From Gammaproteobacteria bacterium Gsub (GTDB lineage Bacteria; Pseudomonadota; Gammaproteobacteria; PS1; Pseudothioglobaceae), in NCBI GenBank assembly GCA_002007405.1, contig JYIN01000012.1:39258-103257 (forward strand): a stretch of DNA of 64,000 nucleotides, given 5' to 3'. The notes below the pieces were generated by a model. It ran no database searches, was not told the DNA's origin, and worked only from the letters and a program-made list of their open reading frames with translations. Positions 39,127 to 48,633 of this stretch are shown piece by piece (the stretch's first letter is position 1; each line of letters begins with the position of its first letter). Made by a program: the position numbers and the translations under genes.

Positions 39127-40785
39127 ATGTGGGATAAATTTAATCAATTTCTAAAAGCAAACCGTATTGCAACTGACGGTCTTAGTCCCAACCTACTTAA
39201 CAATAATGAGTTAATAATTCCTCATTTAATTGGCCAGATTGGGGAGGATGTTGTTGTAGCAGCCTTAAGCAGTTTTGGGGTTTGTATATTCAACGATTCA
39301 CACAGGAATAATGTTTGTTACACCAACGATTCATTTGTTCTTGTACGAGAACAGACTGGTTCGGATTCGACAGTTGTTGCATTTTGTAAAAATCCATATT
39401 CTTCGCTGAGCATTTTTCAAGCGAACAATAAAGCAAGAGAAAAAAATCTTGGAAAAATTACTCAATTTGGCTTTATTAGCAGTAGTGACAATCTATTTAA
39501 TAAAAATAAAACCAAACCCGCCAAATCTTGGACCGACAACACTGCTCAAAAGCTAATTACAGATATTTTGATGCGAGCTAATGAAAATGATGTTAGCGAT
39601 ATTCACATATCGCCAAGAAATTCCGAAAATATCGCCATTTTGTTTAGGCAATTCGGCGAAGTTGTGGAGTCGGGATTTGATGATGTTTTGATTGATAATT
39701 ACCAACAGTTTGCCAATAGTTTAATTGTCATAGCTGGCGGCAATGGCGGTAATTACAATCGATATTTGGAAAAACAGTTTACTTATAAAAATTCAGGTGT
39801 AGATATTGCAGTGCGATTGCAACAGAACCCAACTATTTACAAATTTAGTGATGGAAAGTTGGTTCCTAGTTTTGTTTTAAGGATTCACAATAATAGAGCA
39901 AAACACAGCTTTAAACTAATTGATGAAATTGGCTTTTTACCAGAACATATAAAAACCCTAAAAACCGCGGCTCGCCAAAATTCTGGCGTTATTGTTGTTG
40001 CAGGACCGACAGGTTCGGGCAAAACTACAGCACTTTATGCGATTTTGGCCGAAGGCATGAGCCGAAGAAAGCGCTTAGTTCAAACCATTGAGGATCCTGT
40101 AGAAATTACAGTTCCCAGCATTGAACAAACTAACATCAACAAAAAGGCCGATATCACCTATGAAAACGCTATTAATGCAATATTAAGAAGTGACATTGAT
40201 ATTGCTCTCATTGGAGAAATTCGTAGTGCTGAAACTGCCAATGGTGTAATCGAACTAGATAGAGTTGGGCACTTGGTTCTTGCGACCATACACACTAAAA
40301 AAACAACCTCTATTATTGATAGACTTCAAGAATTTGGTATTAAGAATACACATATTGCTGATGCGTTATCGGTCATTATTTCGACTCGTCTTGTTAAAAA
40401 AGTGTGTCCAAATTGCTCAACAACCAGCACAACGGTCTCCGAGCTACATGAACATGAATGTGAAAACGGTGAACTGTTAAAAAAATTAAAAATAGTAAAA
40501 GGCAGTCGATACATCGGTCATAACGGTATTCAATCAACCGACCAGCTTGCAATTATTCAAGAACGAGGATGCGCTTATTGTGTTGGCGGTTATTCTGGTA
40601 GAGTTTTGGTAGCCGAAGTGTGTGAAATCGACAACACAATTCATAATTTGATTTCCTTAGGGACTGACAACTCAGAAATTCAAAATCAGATTCAAAATAA
40701 AAACATATGGCAACATGGTTTTGAGTTGGTGCGTCAAAGGGTTACTACACTTGACGCGTTAGAATTAGTATTACCAAAATGGTGA
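39127..40785 (+). CDS. pilQ: Type IVb pilus assembly ATPase PilQ
   Basis: GspE/PilB-family secretion ATPase powering pilus extension. The protein is about 552 residues, with Walker A VAGPTGSGKTTALYA near residue 292, Asp box and Walker B DIDIALIGEIRSAETA, and a His box LVLATIHTKKT. Two Cys pairs (CPNC, CAYC) form the zinc-binding loop. ATG 39127 lies two bases after the pilP stop; a TTG at 39115 is an alternative start. No partner retraction ATPase is seen. Confidence 0.88.
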   Translation: MWDKFNQFLKANRIATDGLSPNLLNNNELIIPHLIGQIGEDVVVAALSSFGVCIFNDSHRNNVCYTNDSFVLVREQTGSDSTVVAFCKNPYSSLSIFQANNKAREKNLGKITQFGFISSSDNLFNKNKTKPAKSWTDNTAQKLITDILMRANENDVSDIHISPRNSENIAILFRQFGEVVESGFDDVLIDNYQQFANSLIVIAGGNGGNYNRYLEKQFTYKNSGVDIAVRLQQNPTIYKFSDGKLVPSFVLRIHNNRAKHSFKLIDEIGFLPEHIKTLKTAARQNSGVIVVAGPTGSGKTTALYAILAEGMSRRKRLVQTIEDPVEITVPSIEQTNINKKADITYENAINAILRSDIDIALIGEIRSAETANGVIELDRVGHLVLATIHTKKTTSIIDRLQEFGIKNTHIADALSVIISTRLVKKVCPNCSTTSTTVSELHEHECENGELLKKLKIVKGSRYIGHNGIQSTDQLAIIQERGCAYCVGGYSGRVLVAEVCEIDNTIHNLISLGTDNSEIQNQIQNKNIWQHGFELVRQRVTTLDALELVLPKW

Positions 40786-40818
40786 TTTAAAAGATATAAA
40801 ACAACAAAGGAGAAAGAA

Positions 40819-41283
40819 ATGGATAGAAAACAGAAACAGACAATGATCCAACGAGGATTTTCATTGATTGAAGTGATAATAGTACTCGCGGCAGTCGCCG
40901 TTCTTGCGACTGTGGTGTATAACATGGGTGATTCAGCAAGGGGAGCAACAGCGCACGCACAAGTGCGAGAAGAGACCAAAGGTTTTTTTACGACTGGTGT
41001 TAGAAACTGTCTAACAAGGGTGCGTGGGGATCTGTCAACTTGTAATGCCGCTAGGCTAACTACGGTTAGTATTTCACCACTCACATCAACTGCAACACCT
41101 TGTGGTGATACTTGGTCGGCAGTTGCAACAGCGCCAAGTGTTGTAGTTACCTACCCACTTGATGAATGTGTTGATAACGATAGTTTTGGCACTGATTTGG
41201 CAACCGATTTATCCATACTCCACAAAGTTACTGCAACTTACGATACAACTACAGATGACTTAATAATTACATACTCAAGATAG
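40819..41283 (+). CDS. pilS: Type IVb major prepilin PilS
   Basis: The 154-residue prepilin has the leader-peptidase site RG/FSLIEVIIVL with Glu at mature position 5. The hydrophobic N-terminal helix and a pair of late cysteines (CGDTW, DECVDN) forming the D-loop follow. It has a strong AAAGGAG ribosome-binding site, fitting a major subunit. No prepilin peptidase (PilU) gene is in the window, so a chromosomal one must process it. Confidence 0.85.
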   Translation: MDRKQKQTMIQRGFSLIEVIIVLAAVAVLATVVYNMGDSARGATAHAQVREETKGFFTTGVRNCLTRVRGDLSTCNAARLTTVSISPLTSTATPCGDTWSAVATAPSVVVTYPLDECVDNDSFGTDLATDLSILHKVTATYDTTTDDLIITYSR

Positions 41284-41323
41284 ACAATAGCTTTAAATGT
41301 TGAATAGTGTTTATGTTTAATAT

Positions 41324-42505
41324 ATGTTTAATAAAATTTATAAAGTTAAGTACACAACAGCTACTTTAGGAGTCCTTACAGAGGTTGTAAGACTCGATCA
41401 TGGTAACTTGAGCAGTCGTGATCGCGGTGCAGACAAAAAAATGTTATTATCAGAAGCACTTAAGATCAACCATAACCAAATCATATCGATTACACTAGAG
41501 CTGGGTATTGTCAGCGACATTAAACAGCGAGATATGTCTGTTGTTTTGATGTCGCTTTATTCGGCAGCACTTTCTGGAGAAAATTTAATTGATTCATTGG
41601 TAGAGACACTTGACGATATTTATGGAGATGAAAACCTTAACAATAAGCTACAACAATTAAAACAACAAGGCCTAACCATTGCAGATATTTTTAAGCGTTT
41701 AAATGCACATCCAGTGATTGTCGAAATTATCCGCTCTGGAGAGCGGGCAAGTAATACTGCAGAAGCATTTGACGATGCTAATGATTTTTTATCATTAGAT
41801 CAAGAAACTAAAAAGGCTAGCAAAACAGGCATTGGTAAGTCTTCTATATATTCAATATTGGGAATAACTCTAATCTTTGTAGTGCCAATTTTTGGCGCTG
41901 ATTTTTTTAACGAGATACTTACTAGTATGAAAAGGGAAGTTGATAATCAGGTTGTTGATTATTTTAATTTTGTTAGCGATAATATTACTGCGATAATTGT
42001 TAGTCTCCTTGTTTTAATTGTTTTTGTTTTATTTGTAATATTCAACAAGCAAACCTATGCGATAGCGAAAAAACTACCTGTTTTTAGAGTCTTTGACCGA
42101 CTTTCATCAATCAAAAGGGCTATTGTATTTATGCCATTTTATTCGGCCCTTAATTTGTCTGGTGTGAACGACAAGAGCATCGTGCAACTTTATGCTGGTA
42201 TTGACAAAGAAATTGCAGCCCAATTATACGGTAGCATTAGCCTTGGCGTCTCACTGCCTGAAGCTATTCAGAAATCCAATATGCCAACGAACTTAACACG
42301 ACATTTGTCAACTGTTTTAAAAATACAAGAACATGCGTTAAGGCGCAAGGCTTTTGGTGGGTTGATAAAACTGTTGACAGCACGTGCTCTTAACGAGGGG
42401 AAAAAGATTTCAACTATGTTTAATATTTTGGGATTCTGCCTAATCTTATTAGGCTTCACGACCATTATTTTTTTCTATCAAACAATGCTCACAATATCGT
42501 TATAA
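41324..42505 (+). CDS. pilR: Inner-membrane pilus platform protein PilR
   Basis: GspF-family protein, 393 residues. It has the paired helical cytoplasmic domains (MSLYSAALSGENLIDSLVETL near 84, FMPFYSALNLSGV near 271). Membrane segments lie near 177-200, 222-245 and at the C terminus. It anchors the ATPase and pilin assembly. The order Q-S-R-V differs from R64, where pilR precedes pilS. It ends 3 bases before pilV. Confidence 0.85.
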   Translation: MFNKIYKVKYTTATLGVLTEVVRLDHGNLSSRDRGADKKMLLSEALKINHNQIISITLELGIVSDIKQRDMSVVLMSLYSAALSGENLIDSLVETLDDIYGDENLNNKLQQLKQQGLTIADIFKRLNAHPVIVEIIRSGERASNTAEAFDDANDFLSLDQETKKASKTGIGKSSIYSILGITLIFVVPIFGADFFNEILTSMKREVDNQVVDYFNFVSDNITAIIVSLLVLIVFVLFVIFNKQTYAIAKKLPVFRVFDRLSSIKRAIVFMPFYSALNLSGVNDKSIVQLYAGIDKEIAAQLYGSISLGVSLPEAIQKSNMPTNLTRHLSTVLKIQEHALRRKAFGGLIKLLTARALNEGKKISTMFNILGFCLILLGFTTIIFFYQTMLTISL

Positions 42506-42508
42506 ATT

Positions 42509-43399
42509 ATGAATCGCGTTAACCGACAATCAGGGTTCAGTCTAATTGAATTGGTTATTGTCCTTTTTATAATATCCTCAATTGCCGTAGTTACTGTGCG
42601 CGCTACAATTAGCAAAAATGCTATAGACAAAATAGCATCAGACGCAGAGCTAACTAAAAATGAAATTACTCAAATTCAACAAGCATCTGGCGGATATTTG
42701 GTAGACATGAATGAATGGCCAGATTTTGCCAATAATTGCGCAAACGCTATTACAACATTAACAAATGCCATGCCAACAGCTTATTTGCGTTTTATTAATA
42801 TTCAATCGCCATATCTAACCAATTATGTAACAAGTTGTAACACTAACACATTTGCAATTGAAGTTGAAACCGACTCAAACGATGCGGCATTGATTTTAAG
42901 CAATCAACTTGCTAATGCAGTTGCAACTGCAACCAACTTTGTTATTGCAGAAATTCCAAGACCAGAAGAACAACCAACTTTGGAGCAGTTTTTATTGCTT
43001 GATGGTAGCAGAGCAATGATGGGTAATTTAGACGTAGGGGGCAATGAAATTAGCAATGTTACAAGATTAACAGCGACAGACGTTAATTTTAATGGCCAAG
43101 ATTTGAAACTAGGGATTGGTAAATTTGTATCAATGGGATCGACTGCATTTAATACGCTCAATGCAGTAGTTAACAAACCTAATTGCACTCAAGGGAGTTT
43201 GGTGGGCACACCTGAAATTATTCTCAGAATACACGGCGTTACAACGATATTGGGTAGCCCGTTAGGGATTAGAAATGTATCTTGGTCGGCAGACTTTAAC
43301 AATATAAGTACAGCCCAATGGCAATTGTCGACAAACGGGCTTTCAGCCATTACAGGGCTTGCTGAGACTTATTGTGACTATGGAAATTGGAACAGATAA
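42509..43399 (+). CDS. pilV: Minor prepilin / adhesin PilV
   Basis: The 296-residue prepilin has the cleavage site SG/FSLIELVIVLFIIS and a mature Glu5. The body carries repeated beta-type segments (LDGSRAMMGNLDVGGNEISNVTRL, as in PilV shaft domains) and ends with a short domain containing two Cys. In R64 the PilV C terminus is the variable recognition tip; no shufflon recombinase is visible here. The stop overlaps the ATG of the first radical SAM gene (TAATG), so that gene is translated with the pilus operon. Confidence 0.8.
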   Translation: MNRVNRQSGFSLIELVIVLFIISSIAVVTVRATISKNAIDKIASDAELTKNEITQIQQASGGYLVDMNEWPDFANNCANAITTLTNAMPTAYLRFINIQSPYLTNYVTSCNTNTFAIEVETDSNDAALILSNQLANAVATATNFVIAEIPRPEEQPTLEQFLLLDGSRAMMGNLDVGGNEISNVTRLTATDVNFNGQDLKLGIGKFVSMGSTAFNTLNAVVNKPNCTQGSLVGTPEIILRIHGVTTILGSPLGIRNVSWSADFNNISTAQWQLSTNGLSAITGLAETYCDYGNWNR

Positions 43400-44469
43400 T
43401 GACTAAAGTTTCTGATAAATTTAATACCATCGCCTATGTTAGACCTACAGAAAAATGCAACTTGCGTTGCAAGCATTGTTTTATCCCGCCTAATGCGTCT
43501 GCCATGAGCAATGAGCAAATATTAATGATTCCAATGCAATTAAGTGCAGCAGGCGTGTCGGGCAATGTGCTATTGCAGTGGCACGGCGGAGAACCACTGT
43601 TAATGGATCCAGTTAGGTGTGAGAATTTAATTGTACAATTAAATAGCCTTGGATATGGTTTTCACATTAACTTTTTACACGGCGTACAAACTAATTTGGT
43701 TGTCTTAAAAAATTTCACCAAAAAGAAACGCGATAAGTGGTATCAAGTTTTGGCGACATATTTTGAACCTGATTTAATTGGTGTTTCTTGGGATTTAGAT
43801 ATCCGTGGCATTAACTTGAGACCGCAAGCACATTTTAATGGGTATTTTGAGCAAGCACTAAATTCTTTAAGAGCATCAAAGCATTTTTCTGAGGATTTTT
43901 CACCAGTTGTTACCATTACCGCGGCAAAACCATTTTTAAGGCATGTATCAGCACTAGATACAAGTATGCATTTTTTAAAGTGGTTGGATTTCTTAAAGTT
44001 AGATACCATCCATATAGAAAAGCTCACGCCGACTGGCGATGCGATTAAAAACTGGCATCAGATAGGCGTAACAAACGCTGAATATTCCAAAGCGATGGGT
44101 AAATTTTATTTGGCTTACAGGCGGTATAAAGATTTACACCCTAGTAGTCCTATTGCGACATCCCCATTTTGCGATTTAGAAGATGCACTCAAGAATGGAA
44201 AGCAAGATAATGTATGTGCTTCTGGCGCGTGTCGGACCAGTATGTTTACTTTCTCAAAAAATGGCATGGTGAAAAGTTGCACTGCCATCGCAGAACATAA
44301 TTTAATACAATTAGAGGGTCATCAAAACAAGGTTAGTGTCAGTTGTTTTGAGTGTGAGTTCAACAATATATGCAATGGCGGCTGTCCCGCACATAATAAT
44401 GTTGTTGACGAATCTATGGAGTGCTCTGGCGCTAAAAAACTTTTAACTTTAATTGGAGATCATTTATGA
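43399..44469 (+). CDS. Radical SAM/SPASM maturase 1
   Basis: The 356-residue protein binds a 4Fe-4S cluster at C20-x3-C24-x2-C27 (CNLRCKHC). A glycine-rich SAM site follows (WHGGEP near residue 61). The C terminus is SPASM-like, with cysteines in CASGACRTS, VKSCTAIAE, CFECEFNNICNGGCP and MECSG, enough for auxiliary clusters. This is the layout of peptide maturases (anSME, HxsB and SCIFF types). ATG 43399 overlaps the pilV stop by one base. It precedes the candidate precursor peptide, so it is the prime candidate for its first modifier. Confidence 0.85.
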   Translation: MTKVSDKFNTIAYVRPTEKCNLRCKHCFIPPNASAMSNEQILMIPMQLSAAGVSGNVLLQWHGGEPLLMDPVRCENLIVQLNSLGYGFHINFLHGVQTNLVVLKNFTKKKRDKWYQVLATYFEPDLIGVSWDLDIRGINLRPQAHFNGYFEQALNSLRASKHFSEDFSPVVTITAAKPFLRHVSALDTSMHFLKWLDFLKLDTIHIEKLTPTGDAIKNWHQIGVTNAEYSKAMGKFYLAYRRYKDLHPSSPIATSPFCDLEDALKNGKQDNVCASGACRTSMFTFSKNGMVKSCTAIAEHNLIQLEGHQNKVSVSCFECEFNNICNGGCPAHNNVVDESMECSGAKKLLTLIGDHL

Positions 44470-44705
44470 TTAACTCAAACAAACCACTGTCGGAGTGGAC
44501 TGAACAAGAAAAAAACGACCGAAGAGCGTTTTTGTCAAAATCTTTCAAAAGGGTCGTTGGTGCATCGGTGGCACTTTTAGCAACCAAAGTTCCTGCTTAC
44601 CAGCAAGAATTGGGTGAAGATAGTACAGATGTGGTTCCAGTACCTAATATTGGTGTTAATGTAACCCCCCCCCACTCAAGCCACTCAAGCAGGAGTTGGC
44701 GGTAA
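44466..44705 (+). CDS. Candidate radical SAM precursor peptide with Tat-like leader and HSS repeats
   Basis: A 79-residue peptide. Residues 17-42 look like a twin-arginine signal: NDRRAFLSKSFKRVVGASVALL with RR at 19-20, a hydrophobic core and Ala-rich end. The short C terminus runs PPHSSHSSRSWR, with two His-Ser-Ser units at 70-75, encoded by a tandem 9-bp repeat. This resembles His-Xaa-Ser precursors (HxsA), whose partners are radical SAM enzymes. A C9 run at 44665-44673 lies just before the repeats. One extra C would fuse the peptide in frame to the next gene; one fewer C would give a different 24-residue tail. The ATG overlaps the stop of radical SAM gene 1 (ATGA). Confidence 0.65.
   Translation: MINSNKPLSEWTEQEKNDRRAFLSKSFKRVVGASVALLATKVPAYQQELGEDSTDVVPVPNIGVNVTPPHSSHSSRSWR
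44665..44673 (+). repeat. C9 homopolymer in the precursor gene
   Basis: Nine consecutive C in AT-rich DNA, codons for Thr67-Pro-Pro-His70. Frame analysis of the three possible lengths gives three products: HSSHSSRSWR end, fusion into the downstream 213-aa protein, or an end containing TQATQAGVGGNHVKISKYC. Homopolymers of this length are prone to replication or transcription slippage. Confidence 0.9.
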
Positions 44706-44707
44706 CC

Positions 44708-45346
44708 ATGTTAAGATTAGCAAGTATTGTTTTGAATCAAAACCCTGATTTGATTCAGCCACCGAAAGTTGATGACAATATTGTTGTTATCAGCTTATTG
44801 GCTGATGCTAACGATATTATTGCGCCAGACATTATAGACGTGGCAATGTCTTATGCTGTTGCTGGTATTGATGTTGTCTTAGAGATGGATTTTGCCAATT
44901 ATGATTATTTTGATCATCAAAAGTTAGCGTCACTTATTTGTAATGGTGGGTGGTCGTTGTCTTTATTGCCACCACAAGATCTTAATAAAGATTCAACTGA
45001 CAAATATTGCCAAATAATTATTGATTGGTATCAATTTTGGCGTGGCGATGTTATGCTAAATTTTGACAAAATTATTTATCCAATAACACCATACGCTGAA
45101 TACTTAACCATTAACCATTTGATTGCCAAAAATAAAGAGGCAATATCCAAAGAAGATAGTGAGTCTTTAAAAATGTTAAGTAAAAATCCAACCGATCCAT
45201 ACGCTGTCAATTTTATTAAGAATATGCAAATCGATGTTGTTGGGGCTTTTAAATTAAAGTTAAATCAGAAAATCGAATCTGACAAAAGTTTCTACACAGA
45301 TGTAGATTTGTTAACTGATCTGACGGAACATGCAACTAGGCTTTAA
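44708..45346 (+). CDS. Unknown protein between precursor and radical SAM 2
   Basis: A 212-residue protein with no family I recognise. ATG 44708 is preferred, with AGGAG at 44691-44695; the same frame is open further upstream through the C9 tract into the precursor gene. It is acidic, with beta-alpha like stretches (NIVVISLLADANDIIAPDIID, GIDVVLEMDFANYDYF). No Cys cluster is present. It might be a recognition or scaffold protein for the peptide. It overlaps the next gene by 17 bases, consistent with one coupled operon. Confidence 0.6.
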   Translation: MLRLASIVLNQNPDLIQPPKVDDNIVVISLLADANDIIAPDIIDVAMSYAVAGIDVVLEMDFANYDYFDHQKLASLICNGGWSLSLLPPQDLNKDSTDKYCQIIIDWYQFWRGDVMLNFDKIIYPITPYAEYLTINHLIAKNKEAISKEDSESLKMLSKNPTDPYAVNFIKNMQIDVVGAFKLKLNQKIESDKSFYTDVDLLTDLTEHATRL

Positions 45347-46490
45347 TTTACATGTTAGGTTAACAACCGCCTGCAATGCTGATTGTAGTTATTGCTCTTG
45401 TGATTCGGATATTCCATCAGATCGAATGTCAATTACCGACCTAAAGAAGTCAATAAATTTTGCATTAAGTAATTTTCTTAAAAGAAGCAATCCAAAAGAT
45501 TATTGCAGTGCGGAAGTGATTGGCGGCGAAGTTATGATATTGCCAACAAGTTATCTGAAAGAGGCTGTTAATACAATAAGATCTGTTGTTGGCAACAAGA
45601 TTAAACATGTCGATGTTGGTTGTCAGAGCAACCTGATAGGTTCTGAAAAGAAGATTAATGCCTTAAAAGAGATTATTGATGATTACAGTATCGGTACATC
45701 AATAGACTCTTTTACAAGTAAAAGAACTATTAAGGGTGATGCAAATAAATACAGGAGATTAGCGGCTCAAGGCGCTAATTATCTGTCAAAAATATCAGGA
45801 GACACAATTGGGACGGTAATTGTTTGTGATAAAGACAATATTGTCAAAATAGTTGATGAATACAGAATTGCCCAAAAGGACCAAAGAAGAATCACCATCA
45901 GACCAGTTTTTACTGGTAAACACTCTATTGACTATCTAGAACCTAAACTATTAGGGAAATATTGGCGGGAACTGATTAACCTCTGGTTTATTGACGGGGA
46001 TATAGTCATTGAACCATTAATGCGCATGACTAAGTCGATGCTTGGTATGCGCAGTGAAGTTATAGGCTGCCCGTATTGGCGTAGTTGTTCAGCCAATAGT
46101 TTAGATATTGAGCCAAATGGTGATATTTATATCTGCCAAGAAATGGCAGACGCAGGAGTTGGCAAGATAGGTAATGCCATTGAAGGTCAGTGGGATGACG
46201 ATATGTTTTTACAGTTAAGCAAAAGACGTATAAATATTGACCAAGAATGCCAAGAATGCCAGTGGTATCGATATTGTCAAGGCGGTTGTATGATGGAATC
46301 AGCGACCGAATCAGGTAGCTTTTATTCAAAACCAGAAAATTGCACGGCTTGGAAAATAATATTTAAAACGATTGATGAGAATATTGCAAAGTATAGCAAA
46401 GATGCCTCTATTAAATGGATTCAAAATATCGAAAATTTAGATCGTGCAATCGTTGACCAGCCAAAAAGCATACCGGTAGCAACGAAATGA
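45330..46490 (+). CDS. Radical SAM/SPASM maturase 2
   Basis: The 386-residue protein has the cluster motif C15-x3-C19-x2-C22 (CNADCSYC). A GGEV SAM segment lies near residue 70. A strong SPASM domain follows: CPYWRSCSANSLDIEPNGDIYICQE, then CQECQWYRYCQGGCMMES and a last Cys in ENCTAW. This resembles the arrangement in PqqE/anSME-type proteins. The start overlaps the previous stop by 17 bases and its stop overlaps the next ATG (ATGA). Confidence 0.85.
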   Translation: MQLGFNLHVRLTTACNADCSYCSCDSDIPSDRMSITDLKKSINFALSNFLKRSNPKDYCSAEVIGGEVMILPTSYLKEAVNTIRSVVGNKIKHVDVGCQSNLIGSEKKINALKEIIDDYSIGTSIDSFTSKRTIKGDANKYRRLAAQGANYLSKISGDTIGTVIVCDKDNIVKIVDEYRIAQKDQRRITIRPVFTGKHSIDYLEPKLLGKYWRELINLWFIDGDIVIEPLMRMTKSMLGMRSEVIGCPYWRSCSANSLDIEPNGDIYICQEMADAGVGKIGNAIEGQWDDDMFLQLSKRRINIDQECQECQWYRYCQGGCMMESATESGSFYSKPENCTAWKIIFKTIDENIAKYSKDASIKWIQNIENLDRAIVDQPKSIPVATK

Positions 46491-47479
46491 TCCAAATTAA
46501 TAGGTTGTTTATCAATACTACTTGGTTTTGTAATATGGACTGCCCCAGATGTTATATCCCCCAAGACTTAAGAAGTGATAGTGCCTCAAAACTTGACACT
46601 GAATATCTTATAAAAATACTAAGGTATTCGGGTATTGACCAAAGCCATAAGACCGTTGTAATGTATATGGGTGGAGAACCTAGCGTCATTGGTAAGAAGG
46701 CTTTAAAACGATACATCAAAACAGTTAAATCTGTCTTGCCAAAAGTAAGACATACTATTGTCACAAACCTGTTTCATTTACCAAATTGGTTAATAGAATT
46801 ATCAATTAATGAATTTGGTGGACAAATAGAGACAACCTATGCCAATGGCAAAAAACAAACACTCAGTGGTAACGAAAAAAGATACCAAGAAAGGTTTATT
46901 AAGAATTTAACAACAATAATAGAAGCTGGCGTGAACTGCACAGTGAATGTTGAACTAAACCTTGAGACCATTAATGCTGGCGTTGAAGCAATAATTGATG
47001 TTATGAAGCGGACAGGCGCAAACGATTGGGCTTTTGATTTTTCAATCAAGTTTGATGAGTTTAACAACAACCCTGTTTATGACAGATTTAATCATCCGAT
47101 TCTTAAAAGTTCTACAACTTTGAAAGAATATTGGGGCTTTGTTAACGCGATTAAGCAGAATAAATGGGTTGCAAACAAGGTGAGAATTGCATCTCGCCAG
47201 GAAGGCTTTAATGTGTTTTCAAAAACAGGGATAACGATTAACCCTAATAATACTGTTACTACTAACCCGCTTTTTTCGACAATGAAAGCATTGCAATATC
47301 CTAATATTGAATCATTAAATCGTTCTAATTTAAATTTGATTAACCAACATCAAAGAAGGTCAGTTCTTAGGATGACATCCTGTTGTTCTAGCTGTATTGA
47401 ATTTGATGATTGTAAGGGTTTTAGTGCACATATCCCTATTCAGCAGGACAATCTTTGCGCTGGGGGTTTGACAATATGA
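46487..47479 (+). CDS. Radical SAM protein 3
   Basis: The 330-residue protein has C15-x3-C19-x2-C22 (CNMDCPRC) and YMGGEPS near residue 64. The C terminus has a reduced Cys set, SCCSSCIEFDDCKGF and a last NLCAGG, so any auxiliary cluster differs from radical SAM 1 and 2. The body between is basic and Asn-rich. It is coupled to the next gene by ATGA. Confidence 0.82.
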   Translation: MIQINRLFINTTWFCNMDCPRCYIPQDLRSDSASKLDTEYLIKILRYSGIDQSHKTVVMYMGGEPSVIGKKALKRYIKTVKSVLPKVRHTIVTNLFHLPNWLIELSINEFGGQIETTYANGKKQTLSGNEKRYQERFIKNLTTIIEAGVNCTVNVELNLETINAGVEAIIDVMKRTGANDWAFDFSIKFDEFNNNPVYDRFNHPILKSSTTLKEYWGFVNAIKQNKWVANKVRIASRQEGFNVFSKTGITINPNNTVTTNPLFSTMKALQYPNIESLNRSNLNLINQHQRRSVLRMTSCCSSCIEFDDCKGFSAHIPIQQDNLCAGGLTI

Positions 47480-48633
47480 GATTGGCCAATCAAGCAAATA
47501 TTAGCATTACCACGAATCGATCGTGCACGCTCCGTTGTGAACACTGCTACATTGAACCGCACTTATTCGCCTCTAAAGAGCAAATAACGGTTGATAATTA
47601 CAAACTATCATTTGATAGAGTTGACAACCTTTATCGGCTTGATCAAGGTTTAGAAGAAGTTGAGTGGGAAGTTATTGGTGGCGAAACCACCATGATGCCA
47701 TTTGAGTTTTGGCAACAAATGCTACCATGGACGATGGATAGAATTGATCGGTTTAACAAAGAACACAACTTATGGATTGATGGCAATTTAAACTTTTTAA
47801 CCAATTTAATTTGGTCTGATAAGCGCTACTTGGGACTAATTCAAGAGCATGCCAAGCATCCATTATTTACGCTTTACACCTCGTTTGAGCCAGATACCAA
47901 TCGATTTGGTAAAAACAATAAATTACTGAACACATGGGCAGATAGACTATCGTCAATTGATGCTAATAATAAAGCGGTCGATCTAATATTGACCAAGGGG
48001 TTGATAGATTTCGGTGCACAACGGGTGGTTGACTTATTATTGCCACTGGGCGTTGATGATTTTTCAATCAAGATGCTTTCACCATTCGGATCTGGCAAGG
48101 TTTTTTTTGATAACAACATGACTCCATTTAAAAGAATGGAAGACTTTGTTATAGAAATTGCAACGCTACTCCCTAGTGGCATTACTTTTACGCCTGGTGT
48201 TGAAATCGAGCATGCTTTTATAAACGGAAAGTCAGTTCAATGTAATGGCAACTTTAGATACGACTTATCAATTGAGCCAAATGGCGATACCCACTTTAAT
48301 GCTAATCAGACTGGAGACGAATCGGTTGGGCTTAACTTAGGTATTAATATTAATAGTGCTAACTGGGCTACTGAAGTGATGTTTGGCAATAGGGCGGAGC
48401 TCAGAACAAAGCTCACTAAACAGCATAGTTGTTGTGATGATTGTAAATATTTACCACGTTGTAATGGCGGTTGGCATCACTATAAATCGATTGATGTATC
48501 TCATTTAATGCAAGATGGCGGTTGTCCTGGACTAAAAGGGGTTTGGGACTATTTAGCAGACAAGTCAAACGGCAAATCAAATCATTCTACATTCCCAGAA
48601 TGGCGTAATCCAAATGGTGGTGTTTATGAGTAA
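47476..48633 (+). CDS. Radical SAM/SPASM protein 4
   Basis: The 385-residue protein has C17-x3-C21-x2-C24 (CTLRCEHC) and VIGGETT near residue 70. A late NGDTHFNANQTGDE and the Cys set SCCDDCKYLPRCNGGW ending GGCPG follow. ATG 47476 overlaps the previous stop (ATGA). An HH motif and the GGW sequence replace the common GGC of SPASM, a divergence shared with no other member of the cluster. Confidence 0.82.
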   Translation: MRLANQANISITTNRSCTLRCEHCYIEPHLFASKEQITVDNYKLSFDRVDNLYRLDQGLEEVEWEVIGGETTMMPFEFWQQMLPWTMDRIDRFNKEHNLWIDGNLNFLTNLIWSDKRYLGLIQEHAKHPLFTLYTSFEPDTNRFGKNNKLLNTWADRLSSIDANNKAVDLILTKGLIDFGAQRVVDLLLPLGVDDFSIKMLSPFGSGKVFFDNNMTPFKRMEDFVIEIATLLPSGITFTPGVEIEHAFINGKSVQCNGNFRYDLSIEPNGDTHFNANQTGDESVGLNLGININSANWATEVMFGNRAELRTKLTKQHSCCDDCKYLPRCNGGWHHYKSIDVSHLMQDGGCPGLKGVWDYLADKSNGKSNHSTFPEWRNPNGGVYE

